The notes below the pieces were generated by a model that did not search any database, was not told the origin of the DNA, and saw only the letters and a program-made list of their open reading frames with translations. Of a stretch of DNA of 64,000 nt, positions 1-8,466 are shown in pieces (the first letter of the stretch is position 1; each line of letters opens with the position of its first letter). A program made the translations under genes and the position numbers. Source of the DNA: Microbacterium sp. (GTDB lineage: Bacteria > Actinomycetota > Actinomycetes > Actinomycetales > Microbacteriaceae); NCBI GenBank assembly GCA_003524435.1, contig DQHP01000176.1:3960-67959 (forward strand), read 5' to 3'.

Positions 1-536
1 AACTTCTGGATCAGGACGTTCTGGTTCGTGGAATGCAGAGTCTCGATGATGGCTTCCGCGACCTTCACCTGCGGCGCAAGAATCACGCCTATCCCCTGGG
101 TCCCCTCCAACAGTTTGATAACAACGGGAGCGCCACCCACGCGCTCGATAGCGGGACGCACGTCAGCGCGATTACGAACGAAAGCGGTCGCGGGCATCGA
201 GATGTCGTGCTTGGAGAGAATCTGATTCGCCCGCAGCTTGTCACGTGCGCTCGAGATGCCGTTGGCAGTGTTCGGCGTGTAGACGTCCATCTGCTCGAAC
301 TGACGCACGACAGCCGTCCCGAAGTACGTGATCGAGGCGCCGATACGGGGCAGGATCGCTTCATAGTCGCTCAGCGGCCGCCCTCGATAGTGCAGGTCTG
401 GTTCATCCGCAGTCAGGTCGATCGCAAACTTCAGAGTATTGAGCACTTTCACGTCGTGACCACGTTGGACTGCGGCTGCGCGTAGGCGCTGCGTGGAATA
501 TGCGTGGGGTGCGCGGGAGAGTACTGCGAGCTTCAC
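1..536 (-). CDS. rimK: RimK family ATP-grasp ligase, 3' end cut by window edge
   Basis: The minus strand translates without a stop from a GTG at 536 to the window edge, about 178 residues. The N-terminus is the RimK pre-ATP-grasp domain (KLAVLSR...). From about residue 96 comes the ATP-grasp start, with SSARDKL and then VVIKLLEGTQGIGV, which closely follow E. coli RimK. RimK ligates glutamate residues to a protein C-terminus (ribosomal protein S6 in E. coli) in an ATP-dependent reaction. An AGGA element lies about 7 nt before the GTG and supports this start. The gene is divergent from the RimB-like peptidase gene at 554, and the two starts are only 17 nt apart. RimK and this peptidase family are known genomic partners. 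The catalytic C-terminal half is outside the window. Confidence 0.9.
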   Translation of the reverse strand, partial: MKLAVLSRAPHAYSTQRLRAAAVQRGHDVKVLNTLKFAIDLTADEPDLHYRGRPLSDYEAILPRIGASITYFGTAVVRQFEQMDVYTPNTANGISSARDKLRANQILSKHDISMPATAFVRNRADVRPAIERVGGAPVVIKLLEGTQGIGVILAPQVKVAEAIIETLHSTNQNVLIQK

Positions 537-553
537 AAAGATTTCCTGCCAAG

Positions 554-1042
554 ATGTATCGCGTGGGTAAGACATCTCATTCAAACACTCTTACGGGGTG
601 GCGTGAATGGGTGAGCCTTCCTGATGCCGGTGTGGACTGGATTAAGGCGAAGATCGACACCGGCGCGCGCACCTCGTCGTTGCATGCTTTTGAGATCGAA
701 GAGTTTGATCGAGAGGGCGAGAATTGGGTGCGTTTTCGAGTCAATCCTTGGCAGGATACGAACGCGGATGCCACGATCGTCGAGTGTCCTGTGCATGATC
801 GACGCGAGGTGCGAAGTTCATCTGGTCACGCGCAGCGGCGCCTCGTCGTGCTGCTCGCGATTCGCCTTGTCGACCGGCTTGTCGTCTCAGAGGTTACTTT
901 GAGTAACCGTGACGAGATGGGCTTTCGCATGCTGATCGGCCGTGAGGCGCTGCGCAGGGGCTTTGTAGTGGATCCTGCACGCTCGTTCCTCGGTGGTAGA
1001 GCGCCGAAAGACATGCGTCGCCGCAATCGTGGCCGCGTGTGA
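554..1042 (+). CDS. RimB-like retropepsin-fold peptidase (ATP-dependent zinc protease family)
   Basis: The 162-residue product has the hallmark IKAKIDTGARTSSLHA at about residues 30-45, with the DTGA aspartyl-type motif at 35-38, and a later LIGREAL segment near 127. This is the family called putative ATP-dependent zinc protease (PF05618), whose fold is that of retropepsins. It pairs with RimK, and the family has been proposed to trim the glutamate tail that RimK adds. I chose the ATG at 554. A longer frame opens at 500 but would overlap the divergent rimK start. No Shine-Dalgarno is visible before 554, so the start is uncertain, and homologues often begin closer to the GWREWV segment at residue 15. 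Confidence 0.82.
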   Translation: MYRVGKTSHSNTLTGWREWVSLPDAGVDWIKAKIDTGARTSSLHAFEIEEFDREGENWVRFRVNPWQDTNADATIVECPVHDRREVRSSSGHAQRRLVVLLAIRLVDRLVVSEVTLSNRDEMGFRMLIGREALRRGFVVDPARSFLGGRAPKDMRRRNRGRV

Positions 1043-1047
1043 GGCCT

Positions 1048-1476
1048 TCACGCTCGGATGAGAATCGTGCCCGCTGCCTTGTCATGGAGTCCCCGCTGAT
1101 CGGCGTCCCAGATCACGGCCGGAAGCACGACGACAAGTAACAGAGTGCGCACAATCGGTCGCCAGAGCCCGACCCAACCACCGCCGTAGCGGACGACGCG
1201 CATCCCCAAGATGCGGTGCCCTGGGCTTCCCCCGATCGTCGGGATGAAGAGAATCTGTAGCACCGCGAAGATAATCATCGGAGCGAACATCGTCACACCA
1301 GCCTCAGTGGGCAAAGCGAACTGGTCGTACCCGAAAAAGCCGGTGGCGATGATGCTGGCGGCGACATAATCGATCAGGAGAGCGCCAATGCGACGCCCCG
1401 CTCGGGCGATGCTGGTCGCCCCTGATTCTGGGAGCCCCAGACGTTCTCCGGGGTACGAGTTCACAGCATCTGTCAC
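1048..1476 (-). CDS. RDD family membrane protein
   Basis: The 142-residue protein has the RDD layout: an Arg-rich entry to the first membrane helix (RRIGALLIDYVAAS, about residues 28-42), a second helix around 63-83 followed by GGSPGHRILGMRVV, and a third around 110-120 that ends in WDADQRGLHD. RDD proteins are small membrane proteins of mostly unknown role. The gene is divergent from glnA. The start is a GTG with no Shine-Dalgarno and a TAGGAT box 6 nt upstream, so the transcript is probably leaderless. Its -35 region would overlap the GlnR-like operator at 1499-1536. Confidence 0.85.
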   Translation of the reverse strand: MTDAVNSYPGERLGLPESGATSIARAGRRIGALLIDYVAASIIATGFFGYDQFALPTEAGVTMFAPMIIFAVLQILFIPTIGGSPGHRILGMRVVRYGGGWVGLWRPIVRTLLLVVVLPAVIWDADQRGLHDKAAGTILIRA

Positions 1477-1482
1477 GTAATC

Positions 1483-1488
1483 ATCCTA
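1483..1488 (-). promoter_or_regulatory. -10 box of the RDD gene (leaderless)
   Basis: TAGGAT on the minus strand, 6 nt before the GTG at 1476. Confidence 0.6.
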
Positions 1489-1498
1489 TCTAGGGTCT

Positions 1499-1536
1499 GT
1501 AACATGGGCGAAACATAGAAGACACGGCGAAGTAAT
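1499..1536 (+). promoter_or_regulatory. GlnR-type operator upstream of glnA
   Basis: Four half-sites are spaced by exactly 6 nt: GTAAC (1499-1503), GAAAC (1510-1514), GACAC (1521-1525) and GTAAT (1532-1536). This fits the actinobacterial GlnR consensus gTnAC-n6-GaAAC repeated twice, with deviations in the third and fourth half-sites. It lies 62 nt upstream of the glnA start and 22 nt upstream of the divergent RDD gene start, so it could act on both. Nitrogen control of glnA by GlnR is established in Streptomyces and mycobacteria. Confidence 0.7.
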
Positions 1537-1546
1537 CCCTTCGTTC

Positions 1547-1552
1547 TAATCT
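1547..1552 (+). promoter_or_regulatory. Possible glnA -10 box
   Basis: TAATCT lies just downstream of the GlnR-like operator, about 46 nt before the glnA ATG. Position is plausible, but a single hexamer is weak evidence. Confidence 0.35.
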
Positions 1553-1598
1553 TCATGAAGGTCTCAAGACCAAAATCCGCATTACCCAGGAGTGATAC

Positions 1599-3023
1599 AT
1601 GTTCACCGATTCGTCCGAAGTGCTGCGCTATATCGAGGAAAATGACGTCAAGTTCCTCGACATCCGTTTCACTGATCTGCCCGGCGTGCAGCAGCACTTC
1701 AACATTCCGGCGTCCACAGTCGACGAGGAGTTCTTCACCGAAGGACAGCTCTTCGACGGCTCGTCGATCAGAGGCTTCGCCAGCATCCACGAATCCGACA
1801 TGCAGCTCATCCCGGACGTAACAACGGCGTACCTGGACCAGTTCCGCGAAGCCAAAACGCTCGTGATGCTGTTCGACATCTACAACCCCCGCACCGGCGA
1901 GATCTATTCGAAGGACCCCCGTCAGGTTGCCAAGAAGGCCGAGAAGTACCTGGCTTCCACAGGAATCGCCGACACAGCATTCTTCGCCCCCGAGGCCGAG
2001 TTCTACATCTTCGACGACGTCCGCTACTCGGTATCAGCGCACCAGAGCTTTTACAGCGTGGACTCCGAAGAGGGAGCCTGGAACACCGACCGTGAAGAAG
2101 AGGGCGGCAACCTCGCCAACAAGACGCCGTACAAGGGCGGTTACTTCCCCGTCGCGCCTGTCGACAAGACAGCAGACCTGCGCGACGAGATGACGCTGAA
2201 CCTCATTGAGGCAGGATTCGCGCTCGAGCGGTCGCACCACGAAGTCGGTACCGGCGGTCAGCAGGAGATCAACTACCGTTTCGACACGATGGTGCACGCG
2301 GCAGATGACATCCTGAAGTTCAAATACATCATCAAGAACACGGCAGAGCAGTGGGGCAAGACCGTCACGTTCATGCCGAAGCCGCTTTACGGCGACAACG
2401 GATCTGGGATGCACACGCACCAGTCACTGTGGAGCGAAGGCAAGCCGCTGTTCTACGACGAGGCCGGTTACGGTCAGCTCAGCGATGTTGCCCGCTGGTA
2501 CATCGGTGGCCTGCTCAAGCACGCGAACGCTGTGCTTGCGTTCACGAACCCGTCGCTCAACAGCTACCACCGTCTGGTGAAGGGCTTCGAAGCGCCGGTA
2601 AACCTCGCCTACTCCGCGGGCAACCGTTCCGCGGCGATCCGCATCCCGTTGACGGGTTCGAACCCGAAGGCTAAGCGCATCGAGTTCCGCGTGCCGGATG
2701 CCTCAAGCAACCCGTATCTGGCGTTCGCAGCCCAGCTGATGGCGGGCCTCGACGGTATAAAGAACCGTATCGAGCCGCTGGCGCCGATCGACAAGGACCT
2801 GTACGAACTTCCCCCCGAGGAAGCCAAGAACATTCCGCAGGTGCCGAACTCGCTGCAGGACTCGCTCGATGCTCTTGCGGAAGACCACCAGTTCCTACTT
2901 GAGGGCGGCGTCTTCACCCAGGAGCTCATCGACACATGGATCTCTTACAAGGTCGACAACGAGATCATCCCGCTGGCGCAGCGCCCGCACCCGTTCGAGT
3001 TTGAGCTCTACTACGGGGTGTAG
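1599..3023 (+). CDS. glnA: Glutamine synthetase type I (adenylylation-regulated)
   Basis: The 474-residue protein is a full-length GSI. Glutamine synthetase makes glutamine from glutamate, ammonia and ATP in the cytosol as a dodecamer. Visible signatures are the N-terminal beta-grasp with [10 protein letters not shown], the metal and glutamate site EAEFYIFD, the segment [19 protein letters not shown], and the adenylylation loop [11 protein letters not shown] with Tyr402 as the modified residue. The GlnE enzyme that would modify it is encoded at 5485-8460. The ATG at 1599 is preceded by an AGGAG ribosome-binding site. A strong hairpin terminator follows at 3072, and a GlnR-type operator precedes the gene. 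Confidence 0.98.
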   Translation: MFTDSSEVLRYIEENDVKFLDIRFTDLPGVQQHFNIPASTVDEEFFTEGQLFDGSSIRGFASIHESDMQLIPDVTTAYLDQFREAKTLVMLFDIYNPRTGEIYSKDPRQVAKKAEKYLASTGIADTAFFAPEAEFYIFDDVRYSVSAHQSFYSVDSEEGAWNTDREEEGGNLANKTPYKGGYFPVAPVDKTADLRDEMTLNLIEAGFALERSHHEVGTGGQQEINYRFDTMVHAADDILKFKYIIKNTAEQWGKTVTFMPKPLYGDNGSGMHTHQSLWSEGKPLFYDEAGYGQLSDVARWYIGGLLKHANAVLAFTNPSLNSYHRLVKGFEAPVNLAYSAGNRSAAIRIPLTGSNPKAKRIEFRVPDASSNPYLAFAAQLMAGLDGIKNRIEPLAPIDKDLYELPPEEAKNIPQVPNSLQDSLDALAEDHQFLLEGGVFTQELIDTWISYKVDNEIIPLAQRPHPFEFELYYGV

Positions 3024-3071
3024 TCACCTTCTGAATTCGGGTCCGGTACCCCGGAGCCTTTAGAAGTTCAG

Positions 3072-3110
3072 AGAGCCGTCTCAGCGTCCTGCTGAGACGG
3101 CTCTTCATTT
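3072..3110 (+). terminator. Terminator downstream of glnA
   Basis: A perfect 14-bp stem (3072-3085 with 3091-3104) and 5-nt loop, followed by TCATTT. It lies between convergent genes and may serve both. Confidence 0.85.
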
Positions 3111-3552
3111 ACTCGTCCCTGAGGCGCTCACTGGCGGAGAAGTTGAGCCTGAGCCCAATGGACTCAGCGATCGCGAAGGCCGCGACGACCAGCGCGCCGG
3201 AAAGGAAGAATATGATTCCGAAGCCGGTGAGGGGGATTAGATTGCTGAAGGTCAAGGCAACAAGCGCGACGAAGGACAACGCATTACCCGCGATCACGAA
3301 AATAGCGAACTTCGTGGGTATGCGGGGATATCCCGCGATGAGTCCCAGGGATGCGGCACCACCCAGCATGGCGATTCCGAAAGGAATCGACCAATACACA
3401 GGCAGGCCGAATGGAACGACGAGCAGCGTGGCGCCGGCGAGAAGTACGACGCCGAATGCCGCGGTGCTCCACGCGTCAATCCGCAACGCCCTCCGCAATG
3501 TCTCGGAGGCGGGACTCGTTGCGGATCGAGCGGTGGCAGGAACAGTGCTCAT
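3109..3552 (-). CDS. Small four-helix membrane protein, unknown function
   Basis: The 147-residue product has a polar N-terminus of about 30 residues, then four hydrophobic segments: AWSTAAFGVVLLAGATLLVV, then IPFGIAMLGGAASLGLIAG, FAIFVIAGNALSFVALVAL and FFLSGALVVAAFAIAESIG. The C-terminus is charged. I do not recognise a named family. I chose the ATG at 3552 because GAGGAG sits 8 nt upstream; the GTG at 3561 abuts that element. It is divergent from the MmyB-type regulator gene at 3672 with a 119-nt gap, an arrangement in which MmyB-like regulators often control the neighbouring gene. That link is inference. Confidence 0.75.
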   Translation of the reverse strand: MSTVPATARSATSPASETLRRALRIDAWSTAAFGVVLLAGATLLVVPFGLPVYWSIPFGIAMLGGAASLGLIAGYPRIPTKFAIFVIAGNALSFVALVALTFSNLIPLTGFGIIFFLSGALVVAAFAIAESIGLRLNFSASERLRDE

Positions 3553-3658
3553 AATTCTCACTCCTCAGTAATGATGTCTGTGACGCAGACAAAACTGACA
3601 GCAGCGCCGTACGAACTCAATAACCTCCGAGGTCATGGCTGACGAGACGTGCGATCGG

Positions 3659-3664
3659 TAGGGT
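3659..3664 (+). promoter_or_regulatory. -10 box of the MmyB-type regulator gene (leaderless)
   Basis: TAGGGT, 7 nt before the ATG at 3672. Confidence 0.55.
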
Positions 3665-3671
3665 CGGGTCC

Positions 3672-4523
3672 ATGGATACACGACGGGCACCTGCAGTTGG
3701 CGTGCTCCTGCGTGACTGGCGGCAGCGTCGCAGATTGAGTCAACTCGCACTCGCCAATTACGCCGAGACATCCACCCGTCACCTGTCGTACCTGGAAACT
3801 GGCAGAGCTCGTCCCAGTCGAGCCATGGTGATACACCTATCAACCGTTCTTGAGATCCCCCTGCGTGAACGGAATGCTCTGTTGCTGGCGGCGGGTTACG
3901 CACCGGAGTATCGGGAGAGCGATCTCGATGACGATTACATGCGGTCAGTGCGTTTTGCGCTCGACACGATGTTGAAATCTCACGAGCCCTACCCTGCGTT
4001 CGTGATCGACCGGTTCTGGAATGTTGTGGCAAGCAACCGCGGAATGACCGCTCTGATGGACGAGGTGCCCGCACATCTCATGGATCCGAGGCCGAATGTG
4101 TTCCGGCTGGTGCTGCATCCCGATGGCCTATCGTCGCGGCTCATCAATCGTGGACAAGTTCGCGCGTACTTTCTTGAACGTCTGTCGCATCAGGTGATTT
4201 CGACCGGCGACGCCGATCTCCGAGCACTGCACGACGAGGTCGTGCGCTACCCCGCCCCGAAGGACAGCGACGAGTCACCCCCAGACGCCGATGCCATGCT
4301 GCCCAGTCCGGTGCAAGTGCCCTTGAGGATACGCACCCCGGACGGCGACATGTCGATGTTCAGCACCATGGCTACGTTCGGGGCGCCGGCAGATGTCACA
4401 CTTTCGGAGCTTGCGATCGAATTCTTCTATCCGCTCGACGAGTTCACTGACAGACTCATCCACCGGCTGGTCGAACACGAAACCCGATCGTCAGACGACC
4501 GCGCGGATTCATCCCGTCACTAA
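3672..4523 (+). CDS. XRE-type regulator with MmyB-like ligand domain
   Basis: The 283-residue protein begins with an XRE helix-turn-helix (residues about 10-65: LLRDWRQRRRLSQLALANYAE...STRHLSYLETGRARPSR). It continues with the MmyB-type ligand-binding domain: PAFVIDRFWNVVASN (about 112-126), NVFRLVLHPDGL, and a C-terminal FSTMATFGAPADVTLSELAIEFFYPLD. This family is common in actinobacteria and usually senses a small or fatty ligand. In many genomes it sits divergent to an oxidoreductase or, as here, to a small membrane protein gene. The target is not known from sequence. Confidence 0.9.
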   Translation: MDTRRAPAVGVLLRDWRQRRRLSQLALANYAETSTRHLSYLETGRARPSRAMVIHLSTVLEIPLRERNALLLAAGYAPEYRESDLDDDYMRSVRFALDTMLKSHEPYPAFVIDRFWNVVASNRGMTALMDEVPAHLMDPRPNVFRLVLHPDGLSSRLINRGQVRAYFLERLSHQVISTGDADLRALHDEVVRYPAPKDSDESPPDADAMLPSPVQVPLRIRTPDGDMSMFSTMATFGAPADVTLSELAIEFFYPLDEFTDRLIHRLVEHETRSSDDRADSSRH

Positions 4524-4533
4524 CGACGGAAAC

Positions 4534-5448
4534 TCAGTACACCCGGAGCGCACCAGCCTGCACACGAACTTCGAACGATGACACCGCACCGATCTCTTCA
4601 CCGTCGATCTCGAACTCGAGGGGTGCGTCAAGTTCGACGCGGATGCGCTCGGCTGTCAGATGGCGCGTGGACTCGGTGCTGACTGCTTGCTCGTCCCGGC
4701 CGAGAAGTCGCCGGATGCCGTTGTCCCACACCACGGATTTCACTGTGTCGAGCCATTGCAGCGCACCATCGGCACTGATGAGCAGCAGGTCGAGCAGACC
4801 GTCATCGATTTTCGCATCCGGTAACAGGCGAATGCCTCCCTGCACCATCCCGCAGTTTCCGATCAGCAGAGTGTGACCGCGCAGTTCGCTGGGATCTCCG
4901 TCATCAAGTGTGAGGGTGATGCCGGTCATCTCTGTTCCGGCCATGGCGCGCCCCATCGCTTCTACATAGGCAAGCCACCCCGCGCGGTCCTTGAGATCGT
5001 CGTCGGTTTCAACGAGCATCTGTGCGTCAACGCCGAAGCCGATCATCACCGCAAAGGCGCGCTCCTCACCGTCAATATTCACCCAACCGAGGTCGATCGT
5101 ACGTTCCTCCCCCGCGCTGATCCGGGCTAGCGCAGCCGGAATATCATCGAGGGGCACTTCGAGATTGCGAGCCAACAGATTGCCGGTTCCCTGCGGGACA
5201 ATACCGAGCACAGCATCCGTGCCCGCCAGCGCTGCAGACACGGCGCGCACCGTGCCATCCCCACCGACAGCGATCACCGTGCTGCAACCGGCCTCAACAG
5301 CTTCCACAGCCATGCCGTATCCAGGGTCGTCTTCACTGGTCTCCCACCACTGCACATCGCCCTCAAGAGATGCGCTCACGGCGTCCTTCAACACGTCCTC
5401 GTCGATCTTCGAGGGGTTCCAGATAATTCCGGTCTTCGTCGCTGTCAT
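4534..5448 (-). CDS. Diacylglycerol kinase-family lipid kinase
   Basis: The 304-residue protein has the DAGK catalytic fold: TGIIWNPSK at the N-terminus, the nucleotide motif VGGDGTV (GGDGT at 62-66) and GIVPQGTGNLLARNL (GTGN at 87-90). The C-terminal half carries GHTLLIGNCGMVQGG and LLPDAKIDDGLLDLLLI, typical of the YegS/DgkB group. These enzymes phosphorylate diacylglycerol or related lipids or sphingoid bases; the exact substrate cannot be told. The ATG at 5448 is preferred over one seven codons upstream because homologues start next to the TKTGIIWNP strand. The gene lies 36 nt downstream of glnE on the same strand. Confidence 0.88.
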   Translation of the reverse strand: MTATKTGIIWNPSKIDEDVLKDAVSASLEGDVQWWETSEDDPGYGMAVEAVEAGCSTVIAVGGDGTVRAVSAALAGTDAVLGIVPQGTGNLLARNLEVPLDDIPAALARISAGEERTIDLGWVNIDGEERAFAVMIGFGVDAQMLVETDDDLKDRAGWLAYVEAMGRAMAGTEMTGITLTLDDGDPSELRGHTLLIGNCGMVQGGIRLLPDAKIDDGLLDLLLISADGALQWLDTVKSVVWDNGIRRLLGRDEQAVSTESTRHLTAERIRVELDAPLEFEIDGEEIGAVSSFEVRVQAGALRVY

Positions 5449-5484
5449 GTGCTCAGCCTGAGCCAGCATTTGCCAATGTGCAAG

Positions 5485-8460
5485 CTATCCGTAAAAGAGT
5501 TGCTCAAACACGCGCCGTGCACGTCTCGTCGCTGCGAAATAGTCCTCTTCGACGTCGCTCGCTGAGCGCTCTGGGTAGCCGAGGAGGTTGCCGATCGCGT
5601 CGAGTTCACGGCGATCAAAAGGCAGCACGTCACTGGTCTTTCCTGTGCGCAATGTGATGGCAGAGCGCACCCTGCTCGCAAGGATCCACGCATCGCGGAG
5701 GAGTTCGGCGTCCTCTGCGCCAACGAGGTCTGCTTCCGTTGCCGCGTCGAGCGCGCCGAGCGTCGACGTTGTACGCAATCCCGGCACCTCATGTGCATGC
5801 TGTAGCTGGATGAGCTGGACGAGCCATTCGACATCGCTGAGTGACCCAGGGCCGAGCTTCAAATGCCGATGCGGATCGGTCCCTTTCGGAAGCCGCTCAC
5901 CTTCAACTCGCGCCTTGATCCGTTTGATTTCACGGATGCCGAGCTCATCGACTTCCTGCGGGTAGCGGATGCTGTCCGCCAGAGTGTGAAACTTCTCAAT
6001 CAGATTTGCACTGCCGGCGACGCCCCGTGCCCGCAGAAGCGCCTGGGCCTCCCATGAGACGGACCAACGCCGGTAGTACTCGGTGTACGCCGCGAGAGAG
6101 CGCACCAGCGGCCCCTGGCGCCCCTCTGGCCGCAGCCCGGCATCGAGCTCGAGCGGAACGCGGTGGTCGGTGAGGTGTTCGCGAAGGCCAGCGACCAGTT
6201 GTGCCGACAGCGTCTGCGCTTTTTGCGGATCGATCCCATTCGCGTCATAGACATACAGGATGTCAGCGTCCGAGCCGAACCCAAGCTCCTGTCCACCGAA
6301 GCGTCCCATTCCAATCACAGCAAATTCGAGCGCATCATCTTCGGCAGACACCACATCGCGGCGCACAGCACGTAGCGCAGATTGAATCGTGGCATCGGTG
6401 ATCGCCGAAAGGGCCGTGGCGACATCGTCGATCGTCAGCACGTCAAGCACAGCGCCCATCGCCGTACGCAGTAGCTCACGCCGACGAAGAGCACGCACGG
6501 CTTGCAACGCCGTGCCCACCGACGCGTGCCTGGCCTGAATCGCACGTGCCTCTTCAAAGAGCTGTGCCGCGTCACGAGGGCGCAGACGCTCGCGTTTGTC
6601 TAACCACGCGACAGCTTCTGGGATCCACTCCATCAACTCGCCGATATAACGAGAAGAGGACAGAAGCTGTGTGAGATTCTCGGCCGCGCCGACGGAGTCG
6701 CGCAGCATCCGAAGGAACCACGACGTATCTCCGAGTCGCTCGCTGACGCGTCGGAAGGCAAGCAATGCGTAATCTGGGTCGCTGCCGTCTGCGAACCAGC
6801 GCACCATGATCGGCATGAGGTGTCGCTGAATGGTGACTTTGCGGCTGATACCTGTTGTCAGGGCACCGATGTGACGCAGCGCGCCCGCAGGGTCGCGGAA
6901 GCCGATAGCAGCAAGTCGATCATGTGCCTGCTCGGTTGAGAGTGTGCGCTCCTCTTCGGGCAGGGCCGCGACCGCGCTCAACAGCGGTCGATAGAACAGC
7001 CGTGTGTGGATGTCACGCACTTCGCGTCTGACACTCCCCCACAATGCCCAGATCGCATTGCCGTCTTCGGCCAGACCGCTGCCTCTGGCGAGCACGCGAA
7101 GACCATCGGGAGTCTTCGGCATCAGATGCGTACGCGTAAGGTCTCGTAGTTGCAAGCGATGTTCAAAGAGACGAAGGGTGCGGTAGTCGGCGGCGAAGGT
7201 GGCTGCGTCGAGACGCCCAATGTAGCCACCTGCGACGAGAGCATCCAAGCTCTCCAGAGTTCCCCTGGTGCGGATGCTGGAGTCGGTAAGACCGTGTACC
7301 AGCTGGAGCAGCTGCACCGTGAATTCGATATCACGCAGCCCACCGGCGCCGAGTTTCAACTGGTATGGAGCATCCTCAGGATCGATGTGCTCCGTCACCC
7401 GCTCCCGCATGCGCTGCACGCTGTCGACGAAGTCCTCACGGGCGGCACTAGACCAGATCTTCGGTTGGACGGCCTCAATGTACGCATCGCCAAGTTCTGG
7501 ATCACCGGCGAGCGGACGTGCTTTGAGCAGAGCTTGAAACTCCCAGCTCTTCGCCCAGCGGTCGTAGTACGCCAGGTGCGAGCCCAGCGAGCGCACGAGC
7601 GCGCCCTGTTTACCTTCGGGGCGGAGGTTCGCATCGACCTCCCACAGCGGCGGCTCAACCTCGATCGCCGACACCCCACGCATCGTCTCTCGCGCGAGAC
7701 TGGTAGCGATATCGATCGACCTGCTCTCATCAAGCTGCGCTTCATCTGCCGTGCCACCGACGAAGATCACATCGACGTCACTCACGTAGTTGAGCTCGCG
7801 CGCACCTGCCTTGCCCATGCCAATGATCGCGAGTTGTGTGAGCGCTACTTCCTCGCGCGAGCAGGTCGCGGCCACTCGCACGCGGGCCACGGCGAGGGAT
7901 GCTTCGAGCGCCGCTCCTGCGGCGTCTGCCAGCGCCGCAGATACGGCAGCGATGCGGAGCACCGGCTCAGTTGCGGAGAGGTCTACAGCGGCGATCTCTG
8001 CGATTGCGCGCCGGTAGGCAATACGTAACGCCACCCATGCAGATTCGTCATTGGTTTCGGCGAAGCCGTCAGCCGCACCGACGGCGACCAGCATCCGTTC
8101 CTGAAGCGCCACCGCATTCGGAACGAGCGGGCCCACCTCAGCGAGCACCGACAGCTCAGACGGATGCCTTAGAAAGAAATCCGCGAGGCCCGCGGATGCG
8201 CCAAACACCCGCCACATCACCGCGCGAGTCTCGTCGTCGCGCAACAGCGGCCGCAACACCGCAGGATCACGCCACGCCACGCGAAGCATGCCCTCAGCGG
8301 CTTGATCAGGATCGGCTGCCACCGCGCCGTCGAGCAGGACAGCGCGGTCGATTTCTACCAGAGTTGCGAGCTCGTCCAGCGTCGCCGCAGCTGCGCTAAG
8401 CCCGGTAAAACCGAGCCGCGCAAGCGACGACAGTGAAAAAGTGGAATCAGAGCGAGCCAT
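5485..8460 (-). CDS. glnE: Bifunctional glutamine synthetase adenylyltransferase/adenylyl-removing enzyme
   Basis: The 991-residue protein is built of two nucleotidyltransferase halves, as in GlnE. The first carries ELNYVSDVDVIFV at about residues 222-234 (deadenylylase side). The second carries ELGFGSDADILYVYD in the C-terminal half (adenylylating side). Each is followed by a long helical region. GlnE adds AMP to, or removes it from, the regulatory Tyr of GlnA according to nitrogen status. It lies 6 nt downstream of glnA2 and is almost certainly co-transcribed with it. Length is slightly above E. coli GlnE (946 residues). Confidence 0.97.
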   Translation of the reverse strand: MARSDSTFSLSSLARLGFTGLSAAAATLDELATLVEIDRAVLLDGAVAADPDQAAEGMLRVAWRDPAVLRPLLRDDETRAVMWRVFGASAGLADFFLRHPSELSVLAEVGPLVPNAVALQERMLVAVGAADGFAETNDESAWVALRIAYRRAIAEIAAVDLSATEPVLRIAAVSAALADAAGAALEASLAVARVRVAATCSREEVALTQLAIIGMGKAGARELNYVSDVDVIFVGGTADEAQLDESRSIDIATSLARETMRGVSAIEVEPPLWEVDANLRPEGKQGALVRSLGSHLAYYDRWAKSWEFQALLKARPLAGDPELGDAYIEAVQPKIWSSAAREDFVDSVQRMRERVTEHIDPEDAPYQLKLGAGGLRDIEFTVQLLQLVHGLTDSSIRTRGTLESLDALVAGGYIGRLDAATFAADYRTLRLFEHRLQLRDLTRTHLMPKTPDGLRVLARGSGLAEDGNAIWALWGSVRREVRDIHTRLFYRPLLSAVAALPEEERTLSTEQAHDRLAAIGFRDPAGALRHIGALTTGISRKVTIQRHLMPIMVRWFADGSDPDYALLAFRRVSERLGDTSWFLRMLRDSVGAAENLTQLLSSSRYIGELMEWIPEAVAWLDKRERLRPRDAAQLFEEARAIQARHASVGTALQAVRALRRRELLRTAMGAVLDVLTIDDVATALSAITDATIQSALRAVRRDVVSAEDDALEFAVIGMGRFGGQELGFGSDADILYVYDANGIDPQKAQTLSAQLVAGLREHLTDHRVPLELDAGLRPEGRQGPLVRSLAAYTEYYRRWSVSWEAQALLRARGVAGSANLIEKFHTLADSIRYPQEVDELGIREIKRIKARVEGERLPKGTDPHRHLKLGPGSLSDVEWLVQLIQLQHAHEVPGLRTTSTLGALDAATEADLVGAEDAELLRDAWILASRVRSAITLRTGKTSDVLPFDRRELDAIGNLLGYPERSASDVEEDYFAATRRARRVFEQLFYG

Positions 8461-8466
8461 ATGCGC

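Noticed and set aside
33..485. Plus-strand open frame of 150 codons at the left edge
   Set aside because: The minus strand encodes rimK with clear family motifs over the same interval.
7150..8028. Plus-strand open frame of 292 codons opposite glnE
   Set aside because: glnE is certain and fills the region; the frame has no ribosome-binding site or family similarity.
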